Both the position numbers and the translations under genes were made by a program. From positions 806,001-870,000 of the forward strand of contig JBDWGH010000002.1 of NCBI GenBank assembly GCA_039975855.1: a DNA stretch of 64,000 nucleotides, read 5' to 3'. Shown piece by piece: positions 43,180-51,622 of this stretch. This DNA comes from Litorimonas sp039975855 (GTDB lineage Bacteria > Pseudomonadota > Alphaproteobacteria > Caulobacterales > Maricaulaceae). Each line of letters starts with the position of its first letter. Position 1 is the first letter of the stretch. The notes below the pieces were generated by a model. The model did not search any database. It saw nothing but the letters and a program-made list of their open reading frames with translations, and was not told the origin of the DNA.

Positions 43180-44838
43180 TTAGCCTTTATCCTTCTTCAG
43201 GAAAGAAAACATCGATTTGCTTTCGCCTTTTGGCTTCTTCGATTTTCCGCCGCCAATGGCTAAAAGGCCCTTTTTAGTTGGCGCAACTTCGGCTTTAGCT
43301 CGCATATCAAATGAGCCAGTACGCAAACGATTGGCGAGGAACTCCAAACCTTGGACAGTTGAGGCCGCCGTTTTGACGTCTCCCAGCATTTTGCCTTCAT
43401 TGGTGGCTTCAAAATGACTATCAGGATCCCATCCGATAACAACGTGAGGGTCTTGTCCGACCATCGCGCCAAAATCCTTGACTGAAATCTCAGTTTTAGG
43501 AGACATGCCGACGCAGTTGAGGATCAGGATTGGTTCAGGATCATTAGGGCGTTGCGTTTTGAGGAAATCGATTAGATTTTTGGCGTTTCTCATTCCCGCT
43601 AAATCAGGCGTAGCCGTAACGACTACATCATCTACAGATGTCAGGACGTTGGTTGTCCAATCCGTCCAGTAGTGCGGCATATCGAGAATGGAGAGTGGTG
43701 AAATCCCGCGTACAGCATTTACAACGGCCTCATAACTCTCAGAATCCATTACAGGTTTTGTGTTTAAAGACCCGGATGTTGGTAAAATAGAGAGCTTTGG
43801 TGTGTGGCGGATCATAATCCGATCCATCAAAGTCTCGTCCAAGCGGTCAGGTTCGCCGAGCGCTTCTTCTAAGCCAGACATATTGTCATAAGAAAAATCC
43901 AGACCCGTTGTGCCCCAGCTTGCATCTAAATCAATAAGAGCCGTTTCTTGATTTAACGTCTCGGCCAGAACCCAAGCCGTATTATGTGCGATAGCGGAAG
44001 ATCCAACCCCGCCCTTTGCACCAAAAAATGCTGCAACTCTTCCGATAAAGGGCTGTTCAGGATCTGAGTAAAGTTCGCCCAATGAGCGAATAACATGCAG
44101 TGGGTGTAAGGGCGGAACCAGGTAATCGGAAAGACCTTTATCCATAAGTTGACGATACAAACGAATATCATTCGCTGCACCAATCATAACGACCTTGGTT
44201 CCAGCATCACACACACTGGCGAGTTGTTCGAGTTGGCTGAACAATTCTTCGCCGCGCATACCGCTTTCAATTATGATGAGGGATGGCGTGTTTTCTTTGT
44301 GATAGAATTCAATCGCTGCCGGAAGACCGCCCATGTAAATTTTCACATTAGTGCGCTTCATGCGCCAATCGCGCGTTGTTTCATTGATACAGTGGGCTGT
44401 TTCTTGACGGTCACAAAACGCGTGCAGAGAGATAGATGGAAGTGGCTTCTCGCCTTCATCGCGATTTTCGTCCTGTAAAGGAGCGTAACGCTGACTCATG
44501 GCTTGGGTTGGTGCAGGCGCTGCACCTGCATAGTCCAGCAAGTTGCCTGGATGCGGCATTTGACCCTGAGGCACAGCTGGTTGCGGCATAGGCTGCATTT
44601 GTGGTTGTGGCATAGGCTGCATTTGTGGTTGCGGCACAGGCGCCATTGGCACCGTTGGCTGCGGAGCTGCATGAGGTCGGGGAGCATGCTGCATTGGCTG
44701 CGGCACAGCATGTGGCGTCATGTTCGGTTGAACCGGCCGCGGCATTGGCGCAGCTGGAATTGGAACCGGACGCGGTTGCGTCGGTGCATGCCCTTGCGCG
44801 GAGGCGGGTTGTGGGTGCGGCTGTGTCATATGTGTCAT
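43180..44838 (-). CDS. cpaE: Tad pilus localisation protein CpaE/TadZ
   Basis: 552 aa. Central receiver-like domain (about residues 155-245), then a MinD/ParA-type ATPase with a deviant Walker A (FFGAKGGVGSSAIAHNTAW) and ALIDLDASWGTTGLDF. CpaE positions the pilus machinery at the pole. The N-terminal ~115 residues are Pro/Gln/Met-rich (PQPQMQPMPQPQMQP), encoded partly by 24-bp tandem repeats at 44591-44638. Two ATGs begin the frame (MTHM). No other frame fits. Directly upstream of cpaF. Confidence 0.93.
   Translation of the reverse strand: MTHMTQPHPQPASAQGHAPTQPRPVPIPAAPMPRPVQPNMTPHAVPQPMQHAPRPHAAPQPTVPMAPVPQPQMQPMPQPQMQPMPQPAVPQGQMPHPGNLLDYAGAAPAPTQAMSQRYAPLQDENRDEGEKPLPSISLHAFCDRQETAHCINETTRDWRMKRTNVKIYMGGLPAAIEFYHKENTPSLIIIESGMRGEELFSQLEQLASVCDAGTKVVMIGAANDIRLYRQLMDKGLSDYLVPPLHPLHVIRSLGELYSDPEQPFIGRVAAFFGAKGGVGSSAIAHNTAWVLAETLNQETALIDLDASWGTTGLDFSYDNMSGLEEALGEPDRLDETLMDRIMIRHTPKLSILPTSGSLNTKPVMDSESYEAVVNAVRGISPLSILDMPHYWTDWTTNVLTSVDDVVVTATPDLAGMRNAKNLIDFLKTQRPNDPEPILILNCVGMSPKTEISVKDFGAMVGQDPHVVIGWDPDSHFEATNEGKMLGDVKTAASTVQGLEFLANRLRTGSFDMRAKAEVAPTKKGLLAIGGGKSKKPKGESKSMFSFLKKDKG
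44591..44638 (-). repeat. two 24-bp tandem repeats in cpaE
   Basis: Two adjacent 24-bp copies (44591-44614 and 44615-44638) differ at two bases and each encode MQPMPQPQ-like residues in the Pro/Gln-rich N-terminus. Copy number may vary without shifting frame. Confidence 0.85.
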
Positions 44839-44875
44839 AGCGTCGTCTTTGGTTCGGGTCTGTTACGCATCAAGA

Positions 44876-45538
44876 TTAATTACTCGCACCAACCTGTTGG
44901 TCAGGGCTCACTTGAGCCGCAGTAGGCTCGCCTTGGATATATTTGTCGTAGATTGCTTGCCTACGCTGCGCATTCGGTTGACCCGGCGCGTAAGGTTCAA
45001 GTAGCTGACGAGGGTCAGAAATCATGGCCGCCAAGTTCGCCGCCTGAAAACACCCAAAGTTTCCATGAGGTTGATTAGAGTAGGTGTTCGTCAAACTTCC
45101 CATCTCGCGGCAGTCTTGAGGAATTGCACGCAGTGTCCGGTACGAAACGATAACGGGTGCGGGGGCGCCAGGCCTCGACGCATATTGACCTGTTTGAACG
45201 GCTTGTGGGTTCATACCACCCTGCGCCATTAATCCGCGAATTACGGCTTCCGCTTGTTGTGTTCCGAGACCGGCCATCGCATTCGCAGGTCGATTGATAT
45301 ATAGTGCGCCGTCACCTGATCGGGCATAACCGTCTAAGAATTGTGCGACGGCTAACTTATCACGCGCAGACAACTCCATACCATTTGGACGTGTGTAGAG
45401 CTCTAATCGTTCAATCGATTCAGCAACATTCACGGCATTGCGCAAATGCGTCGGCGCAAATGTTTCCGACTGAACCGCGCAAGCGGAAAGAGTTAGACCA
45501 ATGGTCAAAACACAGGCTGTGAGAATAGAATTTTTCAT
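44876..45538 (-). CDS. cpaD: CpaD-family pilus assembly lipoprotein
   Basis: 220 aa. Signal peptide with lipobox (LTIGLTLSAC). The mature part matches CpaD: IERLELYTRPNGMELSARDKLAVAQFLDGYARSGDGALYINRP, then PVIVSYRTLRAIPQDCREMGSL, NFGCFQAANLAAMISDPRQLLEP. In Caulobacter CpaD supports the CpaC secretin at the outer membrane. It follows cpaC by 17 bp and precedes cpaE by 37 bp. Confidence 0.9.
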   Translation of the reverse strand: MKNSILTACVLTIGLTLSACAVQSETFAPTHLRNAVNVAESIERLELYTRPNGMELSARDKLAVAQFLDGYARSGDGALYINRPANAMAGLGTQQAEAVIRGLMAQGGMNPQAVQTGQYASRPGAPAPVIVSYRTLRAIPQDCREMGSLTNTYSNQPHGNFGCFQAANLAAMISDPRQLLEPYAPGQPNAQRRQAIYDKYIQGEPTAAQVSPDQQVGASN

Positions 45539-45555
45539 TGTCTTTCGCCCTTCGC

Positions 45556-47028
45556 TTAATCGACCACATGCCCAAACGGCCCAGAGAGGGAATTCGCTTG
45601 GATCTTTGGCTGACCATTTTCTGCATAAACTTTGTTGAGACGCCCCATGAGTAAGCTTTCGACATCATTCGCGGACTGGAAGCCGTCTGAAGGTGTTTGC
45701 AATTTGTCTGGATGGGTTGAATCGACCAAATATGGTGTGACCATGATGACAACTTCGGTCTGAGTTGTGAGGCTATCACGCCCCCTAAACAATGCACCTA
45801 ATCCTGGGATATCTTTTGCCCCTGGTGTACCATCCACTGTCGAGCGGGACTCTTCGCGAATGAGGCCGGCAATCACAAGGCTTCCGCCCGCAGGCATTTC
45901 AACAACCGTATTGGCCCGGCGAACCCGAATACCCAAAACGTTTTCACCGCCATCAGATACGAAGGCGTTTTCAGTTGTAGGTTCAGAAACTTCCGTACTG
46001 ATAGACAAAGAAATAAGCCCTTCGGACAGGACTACCGGCGTAAATCCGAGAGATACTCCGAAAGGTTTAAACTCAAATGAGCGGATAAGTTGACCTTGAT
46101 CATCCCGCGTTGCTCCAGTGAATATGGGGATTTCACCCCCAGCTAAGAAGTTAGCCGTTTCGCCAGAAATCGCCGTCAGAGTAGGCTCTGCGAGTGTTCG
46201 AACAAGACCGACTGACTCAAGTGCGCTGAGCGCACCCGATAAAGAGCTCAAGTCTCCCCCGCTCGTATTATTATATGTCCCGCTAGCGGTAAATCCGTTT
46301 GCCAATGTTGGACCGAGTCTGTTTACTAGAGAAACTGTGCTGCCGCCCAAATCTCCTATTGCGCTTAGATTAAGACCCATTTGCTTCGTTACTGAACGCT
46401 GCATTTCGACAATGCGAACCTTCAACATGACCTGGTCTTTACCTTCAATCGCGAGAAGATTGACAATTTCGCCTGTGCCGCCGCCGGCCCCCAGCCACAT
46501 ACGAGCTAGCTTCTCCACTGTGTCGGCTGCAGCTGCATTCGGAACAGCACCAGTCAGGAGAATATTTGAGTTAAAAACTTGAACCTCTACGTTGCTGTCA
46601 GGAGCATTTTTCGCGATCAACCCTTCCAATCCACCGATATCACGCTCAACACGAATATCGACGTTGAGCAATTCGCGGCCGTCATGACTATAAAAGTACA
46701 CATTTGTCTGACCGGCTTCTTTGCCGATTAACATTGTTCGACGGGAGGTGTGTACCACAGCTTCCACAACGTCAGGATTGGAAACAATCACGTCCATAAC
46801 GTTTTCAGGTAATTCAATGACCGTCGATTTAGAAAACGGCAAAACGATAGAACGATTATTCACACCGCTCCCGGGTTGCTGAATTTTCACATGCGAGGCC
46901 GTATTTTGGATATCAGAATATGAACGAGTTCCGGCCTGTCCCGGGGCGCAGATGAAACCGAGTGAACCCAATATCGCAATTGTTGCAGTTGTCGCTTTGC
47001 GAATCTGGCGGGATTTGAGTATTTTCAT
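45556..47028 (-). CDS. cpaC: Tad pilus outer-membrane secretin CpaC/RcpA
   Basis: Secretin forming the outer-membrane gate, 490 aa from the ATG at 47028 (the frame opens at 47064). Signal peptide (TIAILGSLGFICAPGQA), pilus N-domain (VLPFSKSTVIELPENVMDVIVSNPDVVEAVVHTSRRTMLIGKEAGQTNVYFYS), BON-like segment, then the secretin domain with LAEPTLTAISGETANFLAGGEIPI and VLGIRVRRANTVVEMPAGGSLVIAGLIREE...DIPGLGALFRGRD. Downstream of cpaB (14 bp). Confidence 0.95.
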   Translation of the reverse strand: MKILKSRQIRKATTATIAILGSLGFICAPGQAGTRSYSDIQNTASHVKIQQPGSGVNNRSIVLPFSKSTVIELPENVMDVIVSNPDVVEAVVHTSRRTMLIGKEAGQTNVYFYSHDGRELLNVDIRVERDIGGLEGLIAKNAPDSNVEVQVFNSNILLTGAVPNAAAADTVEKLARMWLGAGGGTGEIVNLLAIEGKDQVMLKVRIVEMQRSVTKQMGLNLSAIGDLGGSTVSLVNRLGPTLANGFTASGTYNNTSGGDLSSLSGALSALESVGLVRTLAEPTLTAISGETANFLAGGEIPIFTGATRDDQGQLIRSFEFKPFGVSLGFTPVVLSEGLISLSISTEVSEPTTENAFVSDGGENVLGIRVRRANTVVEMPAGGSLVIAGLIREESRSTVDGTPGAKDIPGLGALFRGRDSLTTQTEVVIMVTPYLVDSTHPDKLQTPSDGFQSANDVESLLMGRLNKVYAENGQPKIQANSLSGPFGHVVD

Positions 47029-47041
47029 GTCGTATCCGCCC

Positions 47042-47911
47042 TTAATTTCTTTGCTGCAATGCAACTGGAGTCGGCTGACCGTTCCGGTAAATTGTCAGCG
47101 TGCTTGGTGCTGAAACAGCTTCTTCTCGTGCAGTAACGGCGGCACTTCGTCCTTTATATCCTGACCCCGTCACCCCGCGGAGTGTCAGATAGAGATCACC
47201 ATAACCTTCTGCTTCTTGAAGAAGTTCAGCGTCCGATTGTGAAAGTTCAAAAGTAGCGGTTGATCCTGGAATGGCGGCTCCAGATTCGGCACTCGTTGTG
47301 AATGTTTGGTCGATTGCTAGAACTTTGACATTCTCAAACAGAGTTTGAGCTACGTATAGACTCGACCGTTCTGCCGTACTTTGTTGTTGTTGCTGTGTGT
47401 TGTCACGACGAATAGGAAAATTCTCTCGAATAATTACGTCGACGCGATCACCCGGTTGAATGAAGCCACCCGCGGCAGTATCCACGCTAATTCGCGTTGT
47501 GACCGCTCGCATTCCGGGCTTTAGAAGTGCCGCCATGACACCGCTATCTCCGGCCATAATAACTTTTGAACGCGAAATAGTCTCGCCTTGGGCCATTGGT
47601 TGACGCGCCAAAGAGTTAATGAATTCGGCTTTTGCATCAGGTTGATCATCAATATTGATCAGATTTGCTGTAAGGGCTTCTGCGGGCCACTTTATGCTTG
47701 TAAGCATGTTTTCCGTAATGCGCTGGCCGGTCGAAACATCAGCATCGATTGCAAGGACAGGTACGTATTCGACTTCTTGAATTTGAATTTGAGGAGCCGC
47801 GGCTTGCTGAATCGGCGCTGGCGGAGGGGCACCTAGGTTCTGCATTGCGTAGAAAACGCCGCCACCCATGACCAACATCGCACCCAAAATGATTATCTTC
47901 TTGGTTTCCAT
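47042..47911 (-). CDS. cpaB: Flp pilus assembly protein CpaB/RcpC
   Basis: 289 aa. N-terminal TM (KKIIILGAMLVMGGGVFYAM), a Pro/Gln-rich linker, a SAF domain (VLAIDADVSTGQRITENMLTSIKWP), and the RcpC-type beta domain (ISVDTAAGGFIQPGDRVDVIIRENF). It aligns the inner and outer parts of the machine. ATG at 47911 chosen (METKKI); 47926 is in frame too. First gene of the minus-strand assembly operon; the 240 bp upstream (47912-48151) includes TTAACC-type CtrA half sites. Confidence 0.92.
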   Translation of the reverse strand: METKKIIILGAMLVMGGGVFYAMQNLGAPPPAPIQQAAAPQIQIQEVEYVPVLAIDADVSTGQRITENMLTSIKWPAEALTANLINIDDQPDAKAEFINSLARQPMAQGETISRSKVIMAGDSGVMAALLKPGMRAVTTRISVDTAAGGFIQPGDRVDVIIRENFPIRRDNTQQQQQSTAERSSLYVAQTLFENVKVLAIDQTFTTSAESGAAIPGSTATFELSQSDAELLQEAEGYGDLYLTLRGVTGSGYKGRSAAVTAREEAVSAPSTLTIYRNGQPTPVALQQRN

Positions 47912-48151
47912 ATCCCCTCGCCACATTGGCTGCCGCTTGAGGCAATTAGACTCAAGCGCACTAAAGCATGGTTAATGGATAGACACTGAGGCGTTTGGAA
48001 AGGGTTAACGCCAAGAGGCAATTTTGCAGTCAATACGGGAAATCAGGACTTTTAGCCGTTTGTCCTAGTAACGCGCCTACATTAGCGCCCAAGGATCAGC
48101 AAAAGTGAAATTCTGTCTCATTTTCTACTTAAGAGACCTCAAAGGGGATTT

Positions 48152-48658
48152 TTAGAGACCGAGGGCTGCTTTGAACATCTGACTTTGCGGTAGTGTCATG
48201 ATAGCGCCAGCGGCCAAAGCAAGGCCGTAGGGAATTTTTGTCTCGTCGCGGAACATTGTATGCGCCCATTGGCTGGTCATTACACGAACTGGTATATATT
48301 TTCGACCCAGCATAATAAAGAGCGTTATCGCTCCACCGAACAGCGCGGTATAAATCATATAAATAAACGCATCATGCCAGGTGAACCAAAAGGCTGTGGC
48401 GGCCAAGAGCTTAGAGTCACCGCCCCCCATCCAACCGAAGGCAAACATAGCGAATCCAATAGCAAACAAGACGGTTCCCACTGTTAGATGTTCCAGGAAC
48501 ATCGGAATACCGGACCACGTAAACGGCACCATCGCAAAATAAGCTGCAATGACGATCAATGGTATACGATTTGGAATTTTCATTGCATTTGCATCATTCA
48601 ACGCTGCCATGAGTTGCGGCGTAGCAAATACGAAAAATAGGAATGCGGGTAATAGCAT
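48152..48658 (-). CDS. cpaA: prepilin peptidase CpaA/TadV
   Basis: Type IV prepilin-like aspartyl peptidase that removes leader peptides from the Flp pilins and TadE-type pilins. 168 aa, six hydrophobic segments. The two catalytic Asp residues are visible: the first in the N-terminal part (AALNDANAMKIPNRIPL) and the second in FGWMGGGDSKLLAATAFW. It is encoded just downstream of the two pilins on the same strand. Confidence 0.93.
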   Translation of the reverse strand: MLLPAFLFFVFATPQLMAALNDANAMKIPNRIPLIVIAAYFAMVPFTWSGIPMFLEHLTVGTVLFAIGFAMFAFGWMGGGDSKLLAATAFWFTWHDAFIYMIYTALFGGAITLFIMLGRKYIPVRVMTSQWAHTMFRDETKIPYGLALAAGAIMTLPQSQMFKAALGL

Positions 48659-48720
48659 ATTATCGGTCCACCAGAATTTTCATGGACAGTACGATAAGAG
48701 GCTTAATATCAGGTTTATTC

Positions 48721-48915
48721 TTACGTTTCAGATGTTCCGAAGGCTTCAACCATCTCACTGTCAACGCCGCTGAAAAGATCATTTACAGATGTTGAGAATG
48801 CTTTGGCGCCTACGATAAGGCCCACGCCGATCAATGCGGCAATCAAACCATATTCAATCGCAGTCGCGCCAGATTCATCTTCGAGGAATCGCGCAAAGAG
48901 CATTTTCTTTGTCAT
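48721..48915 (-). CDS. Flp pilin, copy 2
   Basis: 64 aa. Type IVb pilin: short basic leader, prepilin cleavage-type G|ATAIEYGLIAALIGVGLI, single hydrophobic helix, small acidic C-terminus. Conserved Glu (position 5) and Tyr follow the cleavage. The leader has a long N-terminus MTKKMLFARFLEDESG. Second of two pilins (45% or so alike in the body by eye); could be a minor pilin. Confidence 0.93.
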   Translation of the reverse strand: MTKKMLFARFLEDESGATAIEYGLIAALIGVGLIVGAKAFSTSVNDLFSGVDSEMVEAFGTSET

Positions 48916-49057
48916 AGTCTAATCCCCCACCACACTGACTATTCAGCATGAAATAATCATGTCGGAACATCGCTATGCATTCCGTGCAGAATATTTCATG
49001 TTAGTTTGTGGTCACCCGTAAAACGGATGACCACGAAATTCATTAGACTACAGTCAA

Positions 49058-49255
49058 TTAAGATGCAGGTGCTGCTTCGGCAGTTGAAGAGTTATCAAGC
49101 TTTGTGCCGATGTCGACGAACTTAGCGTTGACTTTTGTACCAACAGCGCCAGCACCAACAATCATGCCAACAGCGATAAGAGCGGCAATCAAACCATACT
49201 CAATAGCAGTTGCACCGGACTCGTCTTCGATAAAGCGTGTAAATAGATTTTGCAT
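49058..49255 (-). CDS. Flp pilin, copy 1 (major candidate)
   Basis: 65 aa. Leader MQNLFTRFIEDESG, then ATAIEYGLIAALIAVGMIVGAGAVGTKVNAKF: the Flp motif with Glu5 and Tyr6, one TM helix and an Ala/Ser tail. First in the pilin-cpaA unit and thus the likely major pilin. Upstream (49373-49387) is a TAAA-N7-TAAA sequence, related to the CtrA motif. Confidence 0.93.
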   Translation of the reverse strand: MQNLFTRFIEDESGATAIEYGLIAALIAVGMIVGAGAVGTKVNAKFVDIGTKLDNSSTAEAAPAS

Positions 49256-49573
49256 AACATTACTCCCACGTATGCGTTAGTTTACTCAGAGAGGATAATC
49301 CCTCGTTACAGGGACATCCCTGATGAAGACGGGTATAGAAGATAGGGATTACTGCCGGGTTGAGAGACACGGTAAACTAAGGGTAAAATTTCTATCTTCA
49401 AAAAACCGTTTGAAATAGAAACATGCCAAAGAAGACGAGCATCCGACAAAACAGGTAGTCGTCTTTATATATATACATCGGCAAAAGGGCGGCAAAGGCC
49501 CAAAACGTAAACGCTTCATTCACCACATTGTCTTAAGCCAGAATACAAATTATCCCTCGCGGAGCCTGTGACA
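49256..49573. other. 318-bp divergent intergenic region, pilins / pilus N-domain gene
   Basis: No convincing ORF or RNA. It should hold promoters for both the pilin-cpaA unit (minus) and the gene at 49574 (plus). Contains TAAA-CTAAGGG-TAAA at 49373-49387, a degenerate CtrA-like element. Sequence is AT-rich with a short TA-rich stretch near 49468. Confidence 0.6.
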
Positions 49574-50140
49574 ATGCGTATTTTGAAAACTCTACCTCTA
49601 TATATTGGCCTTGGGGTTATGGCGGTAAGTGTACCTGTTGGTGCCAATGCAGGCGGCGCGCAAAGCTATACCGTTGAGTTAAACAAAACAGAAATTGTTC
49701 GCCTTCCCGGCGCCGCGTCCTCAATTATTGTCGGAAACCCAAAAATTGCGGATGTCACAGTTCAATCTAGCGATCTCATATTTGTTGTAGGCCGTGGATA
49801 CGGCGAAACAAACCTCATTATATTGGATGCCCAGGGCAATACGATGATGAATGCGGATTTGCAGGTCGTGAACACCCTACCTGACAACGGGGTACGACTA
49901 TATAATGGCAAAGACCGCGAAACATATTCATGTATTCCCTTTTGTGGTCCGTCTCCTGTCCTAGGTGATGATGGTAGCTTTATCTCAAACAATACTTCTA
50001 GCGAACAAAATTTGACGTCATTCCCAGCATTCAACGCTGCGTCTTCGGCGCCTCAATTTTCGGAGCCAACCCCTGCGGGCAGCCCACCGGTTAGTGACAA
50101 TGGGCCACTACCCCAACAACAAACTAGGCGTCCGAGCTAA
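49574..50140 (+). CDS. standalone pilus-assembly N-domain protein
   Basis: 188 aa. Signal peptide (TLPLYIGLGVMAVSVPVGANA) followed by the N-terminal domain also found at the start of CpaC (T2SS/T3SS pilus N): YTVELNKTEIVRLPGAASSIIVGNPKIADVTVQSSDLIFVVGRGYGETNLIILDAQGNTMM. The remaining ~90 residues are Ser/Pro/Asn-rich with no secretin domain. It probably helps the CpaC secretin or its pilotin interaction. The ATG at 49574 has GGAG nine bases upstream; a GTG at 49568 is possible. Confidence 0.85.
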   Translation: MRILKTLPLYIGLGVMAVSVPVGANAGGAQSYTVELNKTEIVRLPGAASSIIVGNPKIADVTVQSSDLIFVVGRGYGETNLIILDAQGNTMMNADLQVVNTLPDNGVRLYNGKDRETYSCIPFCGPSPVLGDDGSFISNNTSSEQNLTSFPAFNAASSAPQFSEPTPAGSPPVSDNGPLPQQQTRRPS

Positions 50141-50157
50141 ATTTCAACGCCCAAAAA

Positions 50158-50172
50158 TTAACGGAATATTAA
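50158..50172 (+). promoter_or_regulatory. CtrA-consensus site before the tadE operon
   Basis: Perfect TTAA-CGGAATA-TTAA, i.e. TTAA-N7-TTAA, about 125 bp before the TadE gene. A further GTTAAC is at 50194. Control by the cell-cycle regulator CtrA is inferred by analogy with Caulobacter pilus genes. Confidence 0.5.
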
Positions 50173-50296
50173 CCTGATTCCTTGGACGTTTGTTAACGCC
50201 CCCTCACTAAGTACTGTCCCAAACTGTCTACAGGTCTGCCTAAAATCCACTTTTCGGATTTTGATGGGTGAGTTTAATGACGGAGTGGGATAAGTA

Positions 50297-50947
50297 ATGT
50301 TTTTTTCAGATCATATTATGCAGCGTGCAGAACGTCACGCCTTACGTCTCGCAAAACGTTTCAAGAAAAACGACGACGGAGCAACCGCTGTTGAATTTGC
50401 TTTTGTAGCTTTGCCATTCTTCGCTCTGCTTTTCGGCATTATGGAACTGGCTATCGTCTTTTTCGTCAACTCTGCTTTGGTTCATGCCACTGCGGAAGCT
50501 GGACGTCTAATTCGCGTAGGGAATTTTCAAGCCTGTGGAGGCGCCGACGAATTTAAAGCCCTTGTTTGTGGTAATATGAAGGGCATGGCGAATTGTTGGA
50601 AGAATGTGCGTATTGATGTTGTTGAAGGTGAAAGTTTTAAGACGATCGCCCTCCCTGATATTCCAGCTGTAGAACCTGAGGACGATACCAAAACCGGAGA
50701 GGAAGCTATTCCGCAAACGCCTAACGGTGTTTACTCCGCAAGCAGTTCCGGCGACACAATGGTTGTGCGTTCAGTTCTTTATTATCGGCTGGCTCTACCG
50801 CCGTTATTGACACGTTTAGACAGCCCTGCAGGCTCGGGCGCTCGTACGATGGTTGCAACGACAGCTTTCAGAAATGAACCTTTCCCATCAAGCGGAACAT
50901 GCAATTCCAATACGCAGTCACAAATTACGGAAGGTACACCATCATGA
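50297..50947 (+). CDS. tadE: TadE-like minor pilin
   Basis: 216 aa. Basic leader, then DGATAVEFAFVALPFFALLFGIMELAIVFFVNSALVHATAEAGRLIRVG: the TadE motif with prepilin peptidase site and conserved Glu. C-terminal globular region has four Cys that may form disulphides. Translationally coupled to the next TadE-like gene (ATGA overlap at 50944-50947). Confidence 0.92.
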   Translation: MFFSDHIMQRAERHALRLAKRFKKNDDGATAVEFAFVALPFFALLFGIMELAIVFFVNSALVHATAEAGRLIRVGNFQACGGADEFKALVCGNMKGMANCWKNVRIDVVEGESFKTIALPDIPAVEPEDDTKTGEEAIPQTPNGVYSASSSGDTMVVRSVLYYRLALPPLLTRLDSPAGSGARTMVATTAFRNEPFPSSGTCNSNTQSQITEGTPS

Positions 50948-51621
50948 GCCTTGTTTCCGTTAAATCTACTCAGAAGTTTTCTGCCCGAAATCTGTGCAAC
51001 ACTCTATCACCGCGTCGGCTATCCCAACGTTACCGCGAAGATGAGCGCGGCATTGCCGCAATTGAATTTGCGATTATCGCCCCGATCATGATCGGCATGT
51101 ATTTCGGGTTAGCGGAAATTGCATCGGCCATCAGTGTGGATCGCAGAATTTCCCATGGGACAAATGTAGCTGGCGATCTGGCGACACAACAACCGGAACT
51201 CAAAGACGACGATATTGAAGAGGTTCTTTCGGCAGCCCTGCGCGTCATGGAAGTTCCGGATGGCGGCCAAGTTTCCATAGATATGGAAAGCTTTATATTG
51301 CCCTCAGAAGGCGCCGCACCAGAGTCCAGAGGACGCATCCGTTTAAATAGCAGTGTTGGAAACTTTTCAGATTTTGACGCCTCAACTCTTGATATAAAAC
51401 TTCTGAACTCCAAATCCGGGGTCGTTGTCACGCGCGTGAAATATAATTACACACCGCTGGAACTTCGGTATTTTGATTCAACGGTTAAACTTGAAGAAAC
51501 ATTTCTTTTAAAGCCTCGACGCTCAGATGCAGTTGACTTCCAAGACGGAAACGGAAGTGTAGTCGATTGCACCGCCTCAAGTTATGCAACGGTCAGCTGC
51601 TCAATTACAGCCTCACCGTAA
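50944..51621 (+). CDS. second TadE/TadG-type pseudopilin
   Basis: 225 aa from the ATG at 50944 (overlap ATGA with tadE; frame also opens at 50899). N-terminal leader with REDERGIAAIEFAIIAPIMIGMYFGLAEIASAISVDRRISHG, the TadE motif. C-terminal domain 150 aa, unremarkable. Together with TadE it may prime the Flp pilus. Last gene of the plus-strand pilus unit; the next gene is convergent and 1 bp away. Confidence 0.9.
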   Translation: MSLVSVKSTQKFSARNLCNTLSPRRLSQRYREDERGIAAIEFAIIAPIMIGMYFGLAEIASAISVDRRISHGTNVAGDLATQQPELKDDDIEEVLSAALRVMEVPDGGQVSIDMESFILPSEGAAPESRGRIRLNSSVGNFSDFDASTLDIKLLNSKSGVVVTRVKYNYTPLELRYFDSTVKLEETFLLKPRRSDAVDFQDGNGSVVDCTASSYATVSCSITASP

Positions 51622-51622
51622 A

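Noticed and set aside
44503..44925. Plus-strand frame rich in His/Trp/Leu/Arg opposite cpaE
   Set aside because: Composition results from antisense reading of Pro/Gln/Met repeats.
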